From Mariannaea sp. PMI_226 (lineage: Eukaryota > Ascomycota > Sordariomycetes > Hypocreales > Nectriaceae), in assembly GCA_024336345.1 (NCBI GenBank), contig JANFOG010000020.1, positions 186,001-250,000 of the forward strand: a DNA stretch of 64,000 nt. The letters are read 5' to 3'. The translations under genes and the position numbers were made by a program. This document shows positions 1-10,555 of this stretch, piece after piece. Each line of letters opens with the position of its first letter. Positions within the stretch are counted from its first letter, which is position 1. Below the pieces are notes generated by a model. That model did no database searches. It saw nothing but the letters and a program-made list of their open reading frames with translations, and was not told the DNA's origin.

Positions 1-2
1 AA

Positions 3-643
3 CAACGCGGCTACAACTTCAAACCTTTCACATTTCCTGACCGCAACCCTCACATTCAACAGCTTCCAACAACACAATTAGACCTATTTCTGCATTTTCT
101 GCCCAATGACCTTATTAGCAGCTGGGTTATATACAGAAATACAGCTCTAGCGCCCTCAAATTCACCATCTAGAGACGCACAATGGACCCCAACTACCCTA
201 CCTGAGCTATATCTTTGGATAGGAATCCTCATCGATGCTGGCATACATAAGGAAGCAACATTTGAAGCCTATTGGTCGGTTCCAACAACAAAATCACAGC
301 AGCCAGGGCATCCAATTGTGAAATATATGCCAATTGTGAAATATATGTCTTTTGACCGGTTTTTCCTTCTCAATCGTCGGATATGCATTTTCTCACAACC
401 GGCTGCAGCTACAAGCAACAATAAGCCGAAAAACTTCTATAAGGTCAGTGAATGGTCTGACAAGCTGATGGAAGCATCCCTCCAGTATATAGCCCGGGCA
501 CACATATTGCTATAGACGAGGTTATGATACGGTTCACAGGCCGGGCTAGGGAGGCTGTTATGATCCCTTCAAAACCGACCCCCAAGGGATTCAAAGCTTG
601 GGCTGCTGGCCAAGACCGAGGACGAGTACGATTGAGGTGGTAG
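3..643 (+). pseudogene. piggyBac-like transposase remnant
   Basis: The window opens inside a reading frame that matches the DDE_Tnp_1_7 (piggyBac-type) transposase domain. Visible blocks are ELYLWIGILIDAGIHKE, HPIVKYMSFDRFFLLNRR and NFYKVSEWSDKL, then after a frame change THIAIDEVMIRFTGRAREA and PTPKGFKAW. The DE in IDEVMIRF is the usual first catalytic acid region of this family. The frame changes near position 480-500 (frame starting at 3 to frame starting at 482) and the second frame stops at 641-643, well before the remaining catalytic part. The element is therefore frameshifted and truncated on both sides as seen here. The last 75 bases also form, on the other strand, the end of the bZIP gene. 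Confidence 0.8.
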
Positions 644-1228
644 CTGTGACGGGACTGTCGGCCGCACAATAGGTGGGGAGATGTCTGAGGGGAGAATATT
701 TGTGGTAAGAGGGTTGTTGAAAGTTAGGGGTCGCGAGAAAGGATGGCCTGGCTGTATGGGCTGAGCCGGCTGCCAGATCGACCCTGTCGATGTTACTGGC
801 AGGCTGGTGATAGATGCCTGTCTCCCCTCTTGGGGTGGGATCGGATATGGTACGCTATGGTCAAACGATGTCGGTCTTCGCGGTGCTAAGGTTTGCTGCA
901 GTGTCTGTGACGCTTCGCTGGGTGCTCCTGACATGAATTGTGACAGTTGACCATGTTCAGTTTGCGTGCCCGCACTGGAGTGCAAACAGCTCAGGATGTA
1001 ATCGTCGCTAAAGCCATGTCTATTCAGTATGGCTCGCAGCTGCCTGTTTTCTTCCGAAATCCTTCTGTTTTGCTCATCAACCCTTCTGGCGGCCTGTTGG
1101 ACCTCCGCCGAGGCCTCGATGCCTTGGAGTTCGTAGATTCGGATCCGATGTTCGAGCTCAATCAGGTGTTCTCTCCTCCTAGCTCTAGATCTCCGCTGGT
1201 TATCCCTCACTCTCTCAAGATTCTTTGT
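569..1228 (-). CDS. bZIP transcription factor, main exon
   Basis: Putative DNA-binding regulator acting in the nucleus. The exon begins after a TTTTCGTCTTTAG acceptor (AG at 1230-1229) and reads TKNLERVRDNQRRSRARRREHL. N4 of DNQRRSRARR and the R eight residues later give the bZIP signature N-x7-R, followed by a short leucine/isoleucine heptad stretch and a second helix (EASAEVQQAARRVDEQNR), the arrangement seen in a large fungal bZIP subfamily. The rest is Pro/Ser/Gln-rich, as in activation regions. No ATG lies in this exon before the basic region (the codon at 1210 is GTG), so a small upstream exon is expected beyond 1231 but I could not place its donor. The last 24 codons, including the TGA at 569-571, come from antisense piggyBac sequence, so the natural C-terminus is probably lost. 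Confidence 0.75.
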   Translation of the reverse strand, partial: TKNLERVRDNQRRSRARRREHLIELEHRIRIYELQGIEASAEVQQAARRVDEQNRRISEENRQLRAILNRHGFSDDYILSCLHSSAGTQTEHGQLSQFMSGAPSEASQTLQQTLAPRRPTSFDHSVPYPIPPQEGRQASITSLPVTSTGSIWQPAQPIQPGHPFSRPLTFNNPLTTNILPSDISPPIVRPTVPSQLPPQSYSSSVLASSPSFESLGGRF

Positions 1229-2351
1229 CTAAAGACGAAAAAAAAAAAGTTCTTTCATCAGTAACAGGCATTGACAAAGAGGAATATCAAAGAGGGAGGG
1301 ACGGACAGGGGTGGACCACCTACATCCTTTGCTTTTTGTGACATTTGAATGTTAAGCCACTTGCTAGAACGGATATCAAGGGCGCGATGCCAAGTTCCGT
1401 ATCCAGATCGATTTCGTAGTAAACGGGATCAAGTTTCGAGGGTGCGAGAAGAGTCGAGAAGGACCTTTTTCCACACAGCTTACAAGGTGATGCAAGAATA
1501 AGCTTGAGAACTGGAGCCTGAGAGCGATTTGTAGATAATCAAACAGTAAGGCAAGATTTCTAATTAATCTGAAATCAAAATTTTTTGCGATGATAATTTT
1601 TTGTACTTGGCCGCACCGGTCCCTCAGGCCCCAAACCGGCTTCTTCCTTAGTGGACGCCCCCTGTTGGGTCTTTTTTCTCGCCCTCAGCCATATTACTCT
1701 CTAATCTCGAGAATTCCCACTTCAACTCTGCAGGCATTTCAAGTTTCCAGAATCCGAGGCGCCATGTCCTCGGATTATTTATATTGGGCGGGACAAGTGA
1801 AACGGTCAACAACATACTTAAAAGTAGGGACTGGATTTAACAACCTTCAACTCGGATACTCTCCATAGACAGTCTTAAGGCATCCTATTCTAGCCTACTC
1901 CGTAAAGGAGCAAAGTCAGGAAAATTCGAATAGGCCTTTTCGAACTTCCACCGAATCCGGTGCAGATAATGAACTGTTTTGATCAAGCAAATTTACGTGC
2001 CGCATAACTTCTGTGAAGCTCTGGATGCGAGACAAATTGTGGCCCGTGTTGGTGCGGGGGCGGCGTGGCAGATGTTGATTGGCTGGCCTTCTTGCCTATT
2101 CCATTGTTGCCTGCGCTCTTTCGATCCCTTTCCCAACACACCTAAAATACCATCTGTTGGTTAACATGCCGTGAACTCGGACTAGAGTCTCCCGCCAGCA
2201 TTCGTGATAGGATGGGCGGGGGGAAATGGTTTGGGAAGCATCACAAGCCCGAGATATTGGGGGCTCAGAGTTATAAAGTACATAGTAGCTCATCTCTTCC
2301 CTTCTTAGGCCTAGTCTCAGACCCTCAAGTTCTCACCTCTTTCAATTACCT
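1229..2351. other. intergenic, no gene recognised
   Basis: Contains the polypyrimidine/acceptor region of the bZIP gene at its left edge (A-run 1238-1248 on the plus strand). Short open frames at 1590-1868 and 1979-2293 show no recognisable motifs. Nothing else seen. Confidence 0.5.
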
Positions 2352-2353
2352 TA

Positions 2354-4215
2354 ACGTAGGTGCATAGTGGCCTGGCCAGCATAGTGAGCTGGCCACCTAA
2401 AACCACCTTTCCACAAGAATTGAACTAGAAAACAACCACAACATAAGAAATCAATCAATCTTCACTGCTATCCTCTTCATTAGATGTCTCTATAACAATC
2501 TGACAAGTTCGCGCATTATGACCGGATTTACCGCAGACACCACATCGCCGACCCTTCGTCTCATCTCGAGGCTTCCGACCTCTCGTCTGGCGATCTTCTT
2601 GCTTTATCTGCTCTTCTGCATCATTCTGGTCCTGAAGAGCTTGTCCCTCAGCAATAGTCATGCTACCGCCTTGGCGTAATCGTGTTTTTCTGGCTCTACG
2701 CCGCTTGCTTAATAGTGCATTTGCCTCTCGAAGTTGGTGGTTCTCGGCTTTTAAGAGAGCCATCTTGTGCATAATACTGCATGCTCCCTTAGTAATCTGG
2801 TCTACAGCGACCAAAATTGACGTCGGCGAGCTTCCTTGATGGCGGCTTATTCGTCTTTTAATATAGTCAGTCTGCGAAGTTGCCTCTGTTGGATTGTTTG
2901 GGGTCTTTGGAACCCACGGGTTAGGTAGCTCAAGTGCCTCTTCAACCGGCGTTGGAGTCCGTAGCCTCACATCTAGGCGCGATAAGACGCTTTTTGGATC
3001 AAATGGAATAAGTCCTGCGCCTCGAAAAGCTCCCTGGATATTTTCTCTTGTTATTGCGGCATTAAATGCGGTATAAAACGCAGGGAGAAAATCGGCCTTT
3101 GTGATATGTGTTATATGCGCCCTCATAAGTCCCTCAATTTCTTTGCCATATGCCTTCTTTAGTAACCCAAAACAGCCAACATCTAATGGCTGAAGAATGT
3201 AAGATAAATGAGGTGGCATATAAAGAGTGATAATCTTGTGATCTTTGCAGAATAACTCGAATTTAGTTGAGTGGTGACTTTCGTGCCCATCTAGGATAAG
3301 AAGACGATATGCGCCATGAGTTTAAGGCTTAGTATACTTTTTAAAGTGCTGGATCCAATCTACAGCTCTCTCATTTGTAGTCCAGCCGTTTTGAGTTGTA
3401 GAAATAACCCAATCCTTCGGTAGAGTGCTATCTTTGTACCAATTTGCAAGGTGAAATTGCCTTGTAATAATAATAAATGGCGGGATGGTCTGGCCGCGAG
3501 AATTAATAGATTGGATTACCGAAACCCATTCTCTATTACCTGGCTGGGCTAAAGTTGCTTTTCCACGTCTTTCAGAGCTAGTAACAACCATTGCGGTTGA
3601 GATCACGCCCATCATAAAGCCGGTCTCATCAAAGTTGTGGAAATCGTCATTATGTATACCGTATTTCGCGACTGTGTTACGCACAAGCTCAAACCAAGGC
3701 TCAATTATCTTCGGATCTTCGCATAAGGCCCTCTGATAGTCGTATTTACGCGTAAAACGAGTAGTAAGCTCTTTGTGGCGCTTGACGAAGTTTGAAGCCC
3801 ATCGTGGTCCCACGGGAGGCGCGTCGCGATCCGCGAGCAGTCGATTCGCCATATCTTGTACACCACTAAGCCGAGGAGGAAATGATCGCGAATCTAGATC
3901 GAGGATATATTCCACAATTGTTGATTCCTCTAGGTTTGTAAGTTTCCGGCAGGGAGGCACAGTATCGCGCCGTGAAATGATTCCATTTATCCGAGTGCTA
4001 AGTGTACTACGAGGTACCATATAGATCTTTGCAGCTGCTCGGATGCTTAGATTTGGCGTTTTCTGTACAGCTTTGATAGCTAAGAGCATCTGCCGTTCTT
4101 GTTTTAAAGTTTCCATAATTTTTGGTAGAGAAATTCAGAGATGAAGGAGTGTAGGTCCATTTAGGCGGTGGAGTGGCCAGCTCACTATGCTGGCCAGCCC
4201 ACTATGCACCTACGT
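2354..4215 (-). mobile_element. pogo/Fot-type DNA transposon, copy A
   Basis: Complete 1862-bp Tc1/mariner-superfamily element. Ends read ACGTAGGTGCATAGTGG inward from both sides, giving terminal inverted repeats of about 44 bp with one mismatch (GGCCTGG against GGGCTGG). A TA dinucleotide flanks each end (2352-2353 and 4216-4217), the expected target duplication. Inside each inverted repeat sits a small palindrome, GGCCAGC-ATAGTGA-GCTGGCC. Copy B at 10556-12417 has the same length and the same encoded protein in the opposite orientation, so these are very recent relatives. The different flanking DNA argues for separate insertions rather than one duplicated block. Confidence 0.95.
2455..4116 (-). 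pseudogene. pogo/Fot transposase with one in-frame stop (copy A)
   Basis: Reads as one frame of 553 sense codons interrupted by a single TAA at 3322-3324. Order of parts: N-terminal psq/CENP-B-type helix-turn-helix (LSIRAAAKIYMVPRSTLSTR), CENP-B-like second helix region, first catalytic Asp in NFDETGF, then the stop, then the second Asp in LLILDGHESHHS and the third in YILQPLDVGCFG. The second and third acids are 35 residues apart (DD35D). The C-terminus has a coiled region and a CCHC zinc knuckle (CGVCGKSGHNARTC). The stop separates the DNA-binding domain and first Asp (264 residues) from the rest. No frameshift is present. Translation of the downstream half from the ATG at 3219 would lack two catalytic acids. 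Confidence 0.9.
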
Positions 4216-4533
4216 TAACTTGAAAAACAATCAGTTTTTTCTCTGCTGTTGACTCATCCAATACGACAGGCAGGTTACATATGCTTTTTGTAAGCGCTGC
4301 ATCTGTTGCCTGTATAAGTGTATAGAACATCGTAGAGGTAGTCAAAATTGTGGCTTGGTCATCTTAGCCTTATCAGAGAGCAACAATGGAAAACCTGATA
4401 GTCGCCTGATGAAGGGAAAGGAAGAAAAGAATAAATTTCCGCTTCCCCTTACGCTACAGTGTGAGTTGATTCGTGGACTTGGCAGGCCAGATATCCAGGG
4501 TTCACGCTTCGTATTGCAACTACACACACGAGT

Positions 4534-4622
4534 CCTGCATTAATACAATACAATACGGTTTATTACGCCCGGCGGCACTAGGGCCGAAAGCGAAAGGGCA
4601 CACACCTTCCCCTTTATTTAAT
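4534..4622 (-). mobile_element. LINE 3' end fragment
   Basis: On the minus strand this reads a C/G-rich stretch ending GCCGCCGGGCGTAATAAACC and then repeats of ATTGT. The plus-strand fragment at 10484-10550 has the same plan (GCCACCGGGCATAATAGATT followed by TGTAAT repeats). Both look like 3' termini of Tad-like LINEs with short tandem tails. The rest of the element is absent here. Confidence 0.45.
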
Positions 4623-4627
4623 TTTGC

Positions 4628-5290
4628 TTGGCACCCACTGTTAGTGCCCACATAGTAATCACCGCAATCTTCTTAACACACCCACGACTCCCTATTACCA
4701 ACCCGCTCAAACGCGATGGCCTCCAGGCCAGTCGTACAGCGGCGACACCGCATCGAACAAACGCTGTATACCAGGCGTTGATTGACAGTGGCCCTCCAAC
4801 GACACGCGGATCGCCAACCCCAACCCAGCCTGCGAAAAGGAAGCGCGACGAGCAGCCGCAGCCAATTGACTGGCCAGCACTGCAATTCTCGGGAAGGTCG
4901 GCGCAGGCACCACTCGGCAACCCCATGGGGCTTCAGTCTTCCGCTCACGCCCAGCCCGCTACAACTGCCGTCGCCATCCTGGACGAAATCCTCACAGAAG
5001 TCCAACGACGAGACACGGCCACTCGAAAAATCTTCAACCTCGTCGCACGCTCGCTTGACAACATCGCGGCCGCCTGTAATGACGAAGAAAAGCCAATCGC
5101 CCAAGAAATTACTGACCTATTCGCATCCTTCCTGACGACCAACCTACTCTCGGCTAAGAAAGGGGGAGGCCCCACGCCGGCAAATGAGCCGAACGGTGGG
5201 GTGGCAGCCAATTGGGCCGGGGCCAGGAAATCATCGACTAAGCCCCAGACTACACCAGAAGGAAACCGGCCAAAAGACGTTCTGAGGTAA
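4628..5290 (+). CDS. possible LINE ORF1-like fragment
   Basis: Open frame of 220 codons without introns. Its composition (Ala, Pro and Thr-rich, with a charged helical stretch LDEILTEVQRRDTATRKIF followed by LVARSLDNIAAAC) resembles the N-terminal, zinc-knuckle-free part of ORF1 (gag-like) proteins of fungal Tad-type LINEs, such as the one at 40428-42080. It ends before any CCHC knuckle. The LINE 3' fragment just upstream lies on the other strand, so the two are probably from different elements. Family assignment is by resemblance only; it could be an unrelated orphan frame. Confidence 0.35.
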   Translation: MAPTVSAHIVITAIFLTHPRLPITNPLKRDGLQASRTAATPHRTNAVYQALIDSGPPTTRGSPTPTQPAKRKRDEQPQPIDWPALQFSGRSAQAPLGNPMGLQSSAHAQPATTAVAILDEILTEVQRRDTATRKIFNLVARSLDNIAAACNDEEKPIAQEITDLFASFLTTNLLSAKKGGGPTPANEPNGGVAANWAGARKSSTKPQTTPEGNRPKDVLR

Positions 5291-5437
5291 CAGCACCTGT
5301 AGGCTATGGCGGATAATCATCGGGTTAACGGTAAATTTCCAGTGTGCAAACTGCCTCGCCGAAAAGCAAAACAGAGTTCTGCTTTTTTCTGCATGCTTTG
5401 TTACTCTTTGCCAAAAAAATTACCCCAAAAGGTGACG

Positions 5438-7313
5438 ATGACTGAAGTCGAGAGCCTACCGCACATCCAGATTCATCCTTACTGTGGTGCTTGTGGAATA
5501 CGTTTCGCCCCGGGCGAATCAATTATTTCCCGTAAGTAATTACCTGCTCCACTGCAATACAGTGGGTATACTGAGGATGACATCTGAGCTTAAAGATGAT
5601 CACAACAAGACCCTACTTGTTGGTACCTTTCCAGAAAGTCACTATTTCGAACAGAATCGGGACGACTGGATATTTTGTAGAAGTCCTATATGTCTACACT
5701 GTCCATCAAAAATTCCAAGCGCCACAATCCACACAGATTGCTTCAATCTATTTAAAAATCGATGTCAAGCTAAAGATAAGTAAGAGATGCTGTGGATAGC
5801 CGCCACTTGGCGATACCCGTGGCGAGAAGCTCCACCCTTGGGTATGCGAACTGATGATACTGCTGGTCACATAATCGAAGATGTGTCCGGGTTTACAAAG
5901 TATATCAGTTTCCGCCTGAGATTCAACGAACAATAAGGAGCTACTGGCCTAGAATACTTGACAGATTTAGCGCTGTCTTGGGCCTCGCTGGCGAATTATC
6001 ACAATCCCAAGATCGAAAGTTGGTCAGCATGCCTCTCTCTAATATCATTGAGTGGAATCGAGGTGAAACTCCAACTATAGGCCATACCTCCCAGTTTCAT
6101 ATCATTCAGTTAGCCATCGATTATCGTGGCCTGAAGTGTATTAAACCAGCTCAAAACGAACCGGCGAGAGCGGGTGTCAACGAGGCAAGCTCGTCTATGT
6201 TGTGGAAACAGCAGCGTGTATGTCTGGTGTGCATGTAGATTTCCAGGTCTGTACCCGTCGTTGGCTGTAGTATAGAGCTATCAGTCGCCGTATAGAAGGT
6301 CGATCTGACTAATTTAGTTTGGCTTGGGTCATCTCCGACTTCCCGAAAGTATCCGCGGCTTCATCCTCTGGGATATCACATCGCCACCACGGCTAGATTG
6401 CTTACTTTGGCCACTCTCTCCTAATCCGAACACTCGTTTTGCTACTATTGAGACACGTTCTAGCACGGGCATAACCTTTTTCATCTCCTCCCCCTATACC
6501 TGGGCCATCCATGTCCATAGACTACAAGGACCATGTGCCTTGTCAACATACAATCAGCTTTCGACCCGACAAAAAGCAACCGTGGCTTGGGTTTATTTGC
6601 CCTTTTCATATGAGGATGGGATTATTGCATTTGGTTTACGTCTAAGGAAAGGAAGAATACAATATTAAGCAAGATGCCCTGCTTTATAGTAAGTTTGCAC
6701 AAATAAAGCACTAAGAAAATAGACTGACTAGTTATTTAGTTTCGCATGTCACTTTCTGGCGATATAGCTGTTGGTCCTCACCATACAGGAGATATCGAAG
6801 ACAAGATATTGTGCACAAAACCCGGGCCTACCATTCTGCACAATATTCCATCTGAGGGGTCATATCTCGATGTTCAATGCTTACCCCAAAATTGAGGGCA
6901 ATGTCAGTCTGGATACTATCATACCAGCCTGTGAACCTCCGTTCAAATATGCTTGTTATTCCTCGGCTCCTCTCGAAGGTATTCTTCGTTCACGAATTTA
7001 TTATGATGAATATGGATTCTGCCAAGGCATTATCCTCGATTACCTCAATGGTACTAAACGCGCTCTCGGGCAATGCCGAGTAGGGCTAGACCTATTTGAA
7101 GACTGCGAGAGACCGTCATTTGTGTGCCACCGGCTTACTACATACTGTGAAGCAAATTCAGTTAAAGCATTGCGCGCTGTTCTGGTGAAGTTCAGCACTA
7201 GGGCCAAACACGAGGGGTCTAACTCTTGTGTAGATGATCTTGCTTGTTCCTTGCTAAAGGGAAACCTGCGATTCTGGTTCGACGCACGACAGGCCCATCT
7301 TGAGCTTGCCTGA
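5438..7313 (+). pseudogene. decayed Cys-rich conserved fungal gene
   Basis: Pieces of one gene from a fungal family I recognise by pattern but cannot name. From the ATG at 5438: HIQIHPYCGACGIRFAPGE, a GTAAGT donor at 5532, then IFCRSPICLHCPSK and IHTDCFNLFKNRC (a CxxC..CxxC..HxxC layout suggesting zinc binding), LWIAATWRYPWREAPPL, an F-box-like PPEIQRTIRSYW, then LPESIRGFILWD, and finally YSSAPLEGI and LGQCRVGLD near the C-terminus. Plausible introns remain (for example a CTGACTAATTTAG acceptor near 6318, and GTAAGT...TTTAG around 6690-6740). Lesions: in-frame TAA at 5781-5783, a frame change near 5885, a stop at 6666-6668 and a frame change near 6860. The lesions make a working product unlikely, although introns could explain one of them. 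Confidence 0.65.
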
Positions 7314-7580
7314 TCTTATATAAGTCAAGACCGTTTCGATGATGGCCAGGCTATATATCAAAACTGAAGTGTTGACGGGGAATTTATCGCAAAATGTGTT
7401 TTTGAAACTAGAATTACAGTTTGTAGTTTGGAACGGATGGTATTAAGGATCAGCATCAAATTTTACGTATAGTAAATTGATAAGCTAATATTCTGTGGCA
7501 TAATATCGCATGAAGTATATTGACGTACCCTCGCGATGTAGATGTAGTGTGATACAGTGAAAATTGAATTGGAAAGTTGC

Positions 7581-8459
7581 CTATTGCGCCCTTCTTCCTC
7601 CGCGCTCATGAAGCATACTACGGATAACCTTTAGAGGGAGCCTTCGGTGGAAACCCATTAGTCCGCGCCCCAGCCAATCCCGAGTAAAACTGGACACCTG
7701 GTGATTTGTCTCAGCATGTTGTGGTTGGTTCCTCCCAATCCCCGTATTTTCCGCAAGTGACTGGATCTCCTGGAGTATATTGACTCCCTCCATAGCCTCC
7801 AAAAATTCGGTATCCGTCCGCTCATCCAGCTCGTTAAGACCATCGTCCAGGGTGACAAAACACAGGTAGAGTGGCTCGTCGGCTACTGCACGTACATTCT
7901 CCAAGCAGAAATCGCTAAGGGTCAAGCCATCCCTAGGTCTTACATCACACCTCTCCCACACTTGGTCGCCTAAGTCCTTTAAGGCGTCTGCTTGCCGTGT
8001 CATGTCGAGGATGGTCTCCTTGGGCTTGGTATTGAATAGGGACCCGCCCGTAATAGGATCAAGGATCTGCACATAAAGATGGTCTTTATTTAGGAGCTGC
8101 TGAAGGAATGATTTTGTTGAGGGTCCTTCATCTCGTAGAAAGAAGTTCACGGTTGGGAGGCTCCTAGTTTGCCTCCAACCATCTGCCCACACTCGACTAA
8201 CCTCACCAAGCGTACCATCTGTCAGCAACATACCATACTTGTGTAAATTGAGAAGCATGTCTGTCAGGGGTATGGGATCATCAGTAGGTCCACATTTGTA
8301 GGGTGTTGAGCTGAAGCGGTCATGTCGGCCGTCAAGAAGGAACTCCCGATTAAGAGCAATGATCTCTTGCCAATTCTTCGCCTGTTTCCATCTCCTTTTA
8401 GAAAGTCTGGTGATCTGCGTTCTCAAAAAGTTCAGTTTTTCAATGTTTACATTGTCCAT
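7581..8459 (-). CDS. conserved fungal protein of unknown function
   Basis: Single-exon 292-codon frame from an ATG at 8459. The N-terminal part (LSKRRWKQAKNWQEIIALNREFLLDG, then PYKCGPTDDPIPL and LLNLHKYGMLLTDG) resembles a fungal family related to DUF6919, whose members share a W..A..W..L/I..N..FL opening. I hold this assignment loosely. No signal peptide, membrane helix or catalytic motif is evident. The frame is intact and its codon use looks like a real gene. It lies between a decayed gene and a gene-poor stretch, and I cannot infer a role. Confidence 0.6.
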   Translation of the reverse strand: MDNVNIEKLNFLRTQITRLSKRRWKQAKNWQEIIALNREFLLDGRHDRFSSTPYKCGPTDDPIPLTDMLLNLHKYGMLLTDGTLGEVSRVWADGWRQTRSLPTVNFFLRDEGPSTKSFLQQLLNKDHLYVQILDPITGGSLFNTKPKETILDMTRQADALKDLGDQVWERCDVRPRDGLTLSDFCLENVRAVADEPLYLCFVTLDDGLNELDERTDTEFLEAMEGVNILQEIQSLAENTGIGRNQPQHAETNHQVSSFTRDWLGRGLMGFHRRLPLKVIRSMLHERGGRRAQ

Positions 8460-10016
8460 TCTGCCTTCTTCGGTGGAATACTACTGTGAGTGGTAGAATT
8501 GAAGGTTGCGATAGGCGTTATATCGAATCACTTATATAGAAGGGTCGTGCCAATTATTGCCATAGTGATGAGCAAATCATAGTTGATTTACTATTTATAT
8601 GGATATTGATGGCAGAAATGGACTACGGTATAAAGCTACCTACCATTCACTTGAGCTCTGCACATGCATACAGTATACACCAATCATAAGCGAGGACTGG
8701 TAGATGAATGTCACCTTTTGTCCCTAAGGCCCAATTGGGTCTAAAAAGGGATCTCAATACTTCCAGCCTTCTATTACAGTCAAATGCAAGGTCAGTGTCA
8801 GCATTATAATATGACCATATTGCCAAAGATGGACAAAATGTCTACTTTGGAGAGTATATTCGATAGTTTACAGTACCTTTCTTATCAAATTACTTTAACC
8901 GAAAAACTGACGCTGGGCCTGGACGTGACTGTATATAATAATAGCTATAGCATCCGATATGAGCTCCCCCACAATCACATATTGTAAAGGAAAGCATAAG
9001 CCTGCATAGGATGAATAGACGCTCAATAGGTTCGGGCTCACCTCAGCACTGCGCCCTCCGGGTACAAGTCTAGTAGGCGTAACTACGAAATGGTTCTTGT
9101 CTCTCACTCCTCACAACTCTATCTTCGTATTGACCCATGCCAGGTTTCCAGTTGTTCTAGTGAGAATCAAGGGCCGCCTTGTTTCAATCACCACCCAGAG
9201 CTCAATTATCCATGTTCTACACCATCTCCAGCCCGACCGTAGACACATCTTACCATGCCGATCAAATTACCCTATAGATTAACAGGGGCGAAGGAGTGTA
9301 TCAACTCTCTCCTGTAATCTTGGCACCCGCTGTTAGCGCTCTGCTAGGGCAGAAAGCTTTTGCAGGCCAAAATGGCAGTAAAGACAGCTGTGGGGCTAAC
9401 GGGGCCCTAACAGCTGCCTGAAGAAAGGGATTGAGAGAGTTGACCTTTCTTCGTGACGAGTGTCTTCAACGACATTGAGCTTCGCGAGCTCTCGACATCC
9501 CCTTCGGCCGCCACTTCTCACGTGTTATTTGCGGCTTCTTCTTATCTCGATATTCCGGCTTCGCGAGCCCTTGATATTCGGGCTCTGCGCCCTCGATTTC
9601 CCGTACGACCAACCTCTGCAGCCTCGGCTGCCCAGACGACATTTGCGGCATCCTACATAATTTGGGATATATATGTATGAGTCAGCAATTAGTGCCCTTT
9701 TGGCTGGCTGGCTGGCTGGTATATTCAACGCCGGGGGAGCGCTATGCGCTCCAAGCCTCCCTAGGGGCATGCGGCGGCAGGAGTCTATCTAGTCTAGCTC
9801 AGATATCCTACAGTTCAGGTCCATTGACGAGTATATCGGCCATGCCGTTCCCGTTGGCTCCTCTGGTTGAGCTCGTGTCCGGTAATGTCCATGTACAGTT
9901 AAGAAAATAGAATTAATAAGCATCTTCTATGGAGTGTCAAGGAAAGAAGGAAACATAGGAAATAATGTTGTTATAGAGGGAGGTATGGCGTCTTGTTCTA
10001 TGCGGTTACTCTGCTT
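8460..10016. other. gene-poor stretch with short repeats
   Basis: No gene recognised. A GGCT microsatellite lies at 9702-9719, directly after AGTGCCCTTTTGGC, the same string that starts the LINE 3' end near 10490, so this is probably another LINE scrap. The open frame at 9453-9680 has no recognisable motif. Confidence 0.4.
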
Positions 10017-10325
10017 CTAAGGACAAACATCCTCATAGAAACGGGTTACCTGTAGGAACGTTGCGAAATCTTTAGGGCGAGCCATAAGGCGGAGCCAGTA
10101 TTCGTTATTCGTGCGGGGCTCGGGATCGAGCTTCGGCCACTGCGAGCGTAGTTTCTGGGTCTTCTTGCAGTGTACGGGATGGTCTGGGGTCTTCATCTTG
10201 CCACATGTGCATTTCCGGTCGTCGGTATGCCCTAGCCAGCGGTGGTACCATTCGAAATCACCACGGCCGGACCTTGCTGCGAGGAGTGAGTGTAGGGTTC
10301 GTCTGGGCTCAGTTCTGCAGGGCAT
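10017..10325 (-). pseudogene. LINE ORF2 C-terminal fragment
   Basis: Encodes only the end of a Tad-like LINE polyprotein: LHSLLAARSGRGDFEWYHR, then the CCHC motif CTCGKMKTPDHPVHC, then FLQVTRFYEDVCP at the stop. The intact LINE at 36698 ends with the same layout (LHHLLAARSRHGDF, CSCGRRKAPDHVFYC, SSAFFEKICPRH) but is clearly a different family. The rest of the reverse transcriptase is missing, so this is a truncated copy. Confidence 0.7.
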
Positions 10326-10483
10326 GTGAGGTTTGCCGTTGTGATTCCAAATCTTCGGTATCTCTTTAGTTTAGGTAGCTGTTGATCCCATCAGGATGAG
10401 AATTGATCTCTCACTCTGGTGCGCGCAAGGTGCCGTACCCCGGCTAGCGTAGGTGGTCTACTTGGGTCAGTAGCAGCGAGGCT

Positions 10484-10550
10484 CCCTCCAGTGCCCTTTT
10501 GGCAATATGCCACCGGGCATAATAGATTGTAATTGTAATTGTAATTGTAT
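10484..10550 (+). repeat. LINE 3' end with TGTAAT tail
   Basis: Hairpin-like GCCCTTTTGGCAATATGCC, then CACCGGGCATAATAGAT and about four TGTAAT repeats to 10550. The layout suits the 3' terminus of a plus-strand Tad-like LINE whose body has been lost. The pogo copy B target TA lies four bases further on. Confidence 0.5.
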
Positions 10551-10555
10551 AACTA

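Noticed and set aside
4673..5211. Overlapping minus-strand open frames opposite 4628-5290
   Set aside because: They mirror a GC-rich plus-strand frame in other frames and have no motifs of their own.
5780..5790. GTAAGA at the in-frame TAA of the Cys-rich gene as a splice donor
   Set aside because: An intron there would remove the conserved WRYPWRE block that follows immediately in the same frame; a nonsense mutation is simpler.
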